A DNA stretch of 15,016 nt from Candidatus Woesearchaeota archaeon. Lineage in GTDB: Archaea > Nanobdellota > Nanobdellia > Woesearchaeales > UBA10200. Position 1 is the first letter of the stretch. Each line of letters begins with the position of its first letter. A model generated the notes under the pieces. It was not told the DNA's origin. It made no database searches and saw nothing but the letters and a program-made list of their open reading frames with translations. Positions 13,338 through 15,016 of this stretch are shown piece after piece. The position numbers and the translations under genes were made by a program. The stretch spans positions 1 through 15,016 of the forward strand of contig JACPBN010000020.1 in assembly GCA_016180275.1 (NCBI GenBank), read 5' to 3'.

Positions 13338-13993
13338 TGTTCTCTCTTTTCCTTAGGTACGAATGGCGCCTTAAATATAGTTGAGATTTTAGAGTATTTT
13401 AATGTTTTGTTTAAATCCACATAATCTGTATCTTTTTCTTTACAGCTTAAGCCAAGACAGATACATGCCACATGATCAGCTCCTTTATCTAATAATAAAT
13501 TAGCCGCATCTATAAGTGAGATGCCTGTAGTGCAGGAATTATCTAAAATTATGATGTTTTTTCCTTTTACGTCTTCTATGATCTCTATTGAGCCCTGAAT
13601 ATTGGCTACCCTATCTTCAAATGTCTTTAAAGTATGATTTTGTTTTATATCTTTAATTCTTCTGATGATTTGCCTATAGGGTAGATTAATGGATTCACTC
13701 AACCTTTTGATCAGGGTTTCCATATTCTTATTTATCCCATCTTTTTTGGATGTTGGATATAAAGTAATCACATCAAATTTAACTGAGTCGTTTTCAAAAC
13801 GCAATCTGAACAAATCTATCAACTGATCAAGGAAAAAATCAAGGTCATTTCCATATTTATAAAAAAATATTGCCTTCTTTGAAAACTCATCCTCGCCAAG
13901 TTCTTTTGGCTTGTAATGCCCAATCCCAAAGATAGGGGTTATTTTAGGATAGTATGCTTTAGATGTTCCAATCCGCATAATGTAAGTTTTCAT
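13313..13993 (-). CDS. ComF-like phosphoribosyltransferase
   Basis: 226 residues. The PRPP-binding loop is at 149-159 (ILDNSCTTGIS), a variant in which the usual second acid of DD is N152, preceded by the strand GKNIII and followed by the helix DAANLLLDKGADHV, as in type I phosphoribosyltransferases. A hood-like N-terminal region (YPTSKKDG, then RQIIRRIKD) fits ComF proteins, which act in natural competence. It is the first gene of a minus-strand set with dprA. TATA box TTTATAAAG at about 14022-14013 places the transcript start at the ATG (leaderless). ComF or a conflict-system phosphoribosyltransferase cannot be told apart from sequence alone; no zinc finger is seen. Confidence 0.82.
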   Translation of the reverse strand: MKTYIMRIGTSKAYYPKITPIFGIGHYKPKELGEDEFSKKAIFFYKYGNDLDFFLDQLIDLFRLRFENDSVKFDVITLYPTSKKDGINKNMETLIKRLSESINLPYRQIIRRIKDIKQNHTLKTFEDRVANIQGSIEIIEDVKGKNIIILDNSCTTGISLIDAANLLLDKGADHVACICLGLSCKEKDTDYVDLNKTLKYSKISTIFKAPFVPKEKREQWKMQLKQ

Positions 13994-14036
13994 CTTTATT
14001 GCAATAGTATTTTACTTTATAAATTCTAGCCAAGAA

Positions 14037-14126
14037 TGTCCAGTGTCCAGTGGCTTATAAATAAGCTGTAAAAGAGTAAAATAACAAGGTTATAATTGGT
14101 ATAACAATTATTTTTGATGTCCAGTG
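14037..14126. repeat. TGTCCAGTG repeats and an inverted repeat
   Basis: TGTCCAGTG occurs at 14037-14045, 14044-14052 (overlapping by two bases) and 14118-14126. Between them ATAATTG (14092-14098) and CAATTAT (14105-14111) form an inverted repeat with a six-base spacer. These lie in the 504-base divergent gap before the structured element; possible regulatory sites, role unknown. Confidence 0.45.
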
Positions 14127-14142
14127 CAATTTTAGGAGGAAA

Positions 14143-14190
14143 ATGCTTTTTGAAAGTGAAGATATCTTTAGGTTTAATGATAGGCTGTAG
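14143..14190 (+). CDS. Possible 15-residue leader peptide with perfect Shine-Dalgarno site
   Basis: ATG at 14143 follows AGGAGGA (14134-14140) by two bases and opens MLFESEDIFRFNDRL, then TAG. It is too short for a domain. The ribosome site is the best match to consensus in the window, though its spacing to this ATG is tight. The seven bases AGGAGGA are perfectly complementary to TCCTCCT (14298-14304) in the loop of the downstream structured element. May be a leader peptide or chance. Confidence 0.25.
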   Translation: MLFESEDIFRFNDRL

Positions 14191-14230
14191 CTTTTTTGTG
14201 GAGTCTATTAATGTGTTTACTAATAACAGC

Positions 14231-14446
14231 GTGCATTCTAAACATTTACGAAGCAGCTGCCGCCGTTGGCACTATTATTGATTATACGAAGAGTTGCTCC
14301 TCCTCTACATTGTGTTTAGCAAATGTGATAATAGAAAAGTTTTGCGTGCTGTGTTAGTTGAGGAGTTACTAAATGGTCTTGCCCATCGCAACATTCTCTT
14401 AGTTACTAAATCTGTGCCAACTAAATTGGCGGCAGCTGCTATGCGC
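14231..14446 (+). ncRNA. Putative structured RNA element, copy 3 (full, with accessory hairpin)
   Basis: Helices from outside in: GTGCAT/ATGCGC (14231-14236, 14441-14446, one G-U pair); AGCAGCTGCCGCC (14252-14264) with 14428-14440, perfect; one-sided bulge TAAATT (14422-14427); GTTGGCAC (14265-14272) with GTGCCAAC (14414-14421), perfect. Inside is an accessory hairpin TTGCT/AGCAA with loop CCTCCTC, absent from copy 2, then the core shared with 5784-5840 (14336-14358 and 14373-14392) with inner helix TTGCG/CGCAA (14342-14346, 14387-14391). The first 95 bases are repeated at 869-963. AATAACA flanks it at 14222-14228 and 14451-14457. It lies between divergent genes; strand follows the core. Confidence 0.62.
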
Positions 14447-14459
14447 ATACAATAACAAC

Positions 14460-14470
14460 AACATATATAT
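14460..14470 (+). promoter_or_regulatory. TATA box of the exchanger gene
   Basis: AACATATATATACC-type sequence with TATATATA centred about 30 bases before the ATG at 14498, giving a leader of only a few bases. It lies just beyond the right end of the structured element. Confidence 0.5.
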
Positions 14471-14497
14471 ACCTAAAAACAATTTCTAATCAGCAAC

Positions 14498-15016
14498 ATG
14501 GCTTTACTATTTGCTCTAATACTTGCAGTTGTCAGCATTTTAATGATTACAAAGGGAAGTGACTGGGCAACTGACAGCTTAGTGCCGGTGGCAAAAAAAC
14601 TTGGAACTTCAAATATAGCTATTGCCCTCATTCTTGTCTCTATCATGGTAAGCCTGCCTGAAATTATTATCTCAATCTACTCAACACTCCTTGGGCATAT
14701 AAACATCAGTTTGGGGGTTATCATCGGCTCAATCATCTGCAACATTGGACTAATGACTGGGTTAAGCGCAATGATTAAGCCATTGCCAGTCAGCAAATCA
14801 CTTATACTTCGAGATGGTATTTTTGCAGTCACTATAGCTATTACTGTATTAGTATTAAGCATGGACAAGCAAATTACGCAGGCAGAAGGCGCAGTCTTTA
14901 TTCTCATGTTTATTCCATACTTAATAAATGTCTGGGTGCAGGAAAAAGCTAAGCATGAAGAGCAAAAGAAACAAGAGCTGAAAGAGATAGAACTTGAGCT
15001 TAGTTTTATTGGCTTG
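14498..15016 (+). CDS. Na+/Ca2+-exchanger-family membrane protein (partial, runs off the window)
   Basis: 173 residues are visible with no stop. Hydrophobic helices alternate as in the CaCA family. The first alpha repeat is recognisable: KGSDWATDSLVPVAKKLGTS, then SIMVSLPEIIISI with E55 as the ion-binding acid, and GSIICNIGL (77-85) where the family usually has GSNxxN; here the first asparagine is I79. VSLPE replaces the more usual TSLPE, so ion specificity may differ. A charged loop (QEKAKHEEQKKQELKEIELE) follows the fifth or so helix, before the expected second repeat outside the window. Likely exchanges Ca2+ or another cation for Na+ or H+ across the cytoplasmic membrane. Confidence 0.85.
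   Translation, partial: MALLFALILAVVSILMITKGSDWATDSLVPVAKKLGTSNIAIALILVSIMVSLPEIIISIYSTLLGHINISLGVIIGSIICNIGLMTGLSAMIKPLPVSKSLILRDGIFAVTIAITVLVLSMDKQITQAEGAVFILMFIPYLINVWVQEKAKHEEQKKQELKEIELELSFIGL

Noticed and set aside
14677..14907. Open frame of 76 codons on the minus strand
   Set aside because: It is antisense to the exchanger-family gene, whose plus-strand frame is open from 14498 to the window end and has family motifs.
1..15016. tRNA or rRNA genes
   Set aside because: No cloverleaf with GTTCRA-type T loop or rRNA-like stretch was seen by eye in the gaps between genes; a tRNAscan or Infernal run was not possible.

Overview
The window looks like an AT-rich archaeal genome, most likely a DPANN-type (Woesearchaeales/Pacearchaeales-like) organism. 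The evidence is the content: a canonical archaeal FtsZ, a Ski2/HelY-like helicase, an HTH_10 (bacterio-opsin-activator type) regulator, a stand-alone PEP-utilising mobile-domain protein, dense toxin-antitoxin modules, TATA boxes about 25 bases before many start codons, and Shine-Dalgarno sites at only some genes. Lineage is inferred from protein resemblance recalled from memory, not from a database search.

Layout. 1-3.4 kb is an accessory island. It holds an RHH-like antitoxin with a PIN toxin, an HTH_10 regulator gene broken by a repeat, a related antitoxin paired instead with a MazF/PemK toxin on the minus strand, a small orphan ORF behind a palindromic operator, a fragment of a membrane-protein gene, and a HEPN/MNT pair with iterated upstream repeats. 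3.4-5.7 kb (minus strand) carries a polytopic membrane protein and a 543-residue PEP-mobile-domain protein. 5.7-6.85 kb has a structured element, a short DUF2000-like gene behind twin palindromes, and an AbrB/PIN toxin-antitoxin pair. 6.85-8.9 kb is ftsZ, with iterated palindromes over its promoter, followed by a two-zinc-site protein. 9.1-11.9 kb has a 5'-truncated ORF6N/PLD-like gene and a Ski2-like helicase. 11.9-14.0 kb (minus strand) is a ComF-like phosphoribosyltransferase, a DprA protein and a HEPN protein. 14.0-15.0 kb has a second structured element and the start of a Na+/Ca2+-exchanger-family gene that runs off the window.

The most novel-looking signal is a family of structured elements at 5737-5896 and 14231-14446, with a 3'-truncated relative at 869-963 inside the broken regulator gene. 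The two full copies share a conserved core but have different outer arms, and in each copy the arms are perfectly complementary, with a one-sided A/T-rich bulge at the same position. Sequence change with kept pairing is what selection on a folded RNA (or single-stranded DNA) leaves. The copy inside a gene, and a short direct repeat around the third copy, suggest the elements may also move. Both full copies sit between divergent genes.

How the genes work together. The toxin-antitoxin and HEPN/MNT pairs look self-regulated through the palindromes and repeats in front of them. The phosphoribosyltransferase and dprA genes overlap, so they are probably co-transcribed and act in handling incoming DNA or in a nucleotide-centred conflict system. 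FtsZ is the one clearly housekeeping cell-division gene.
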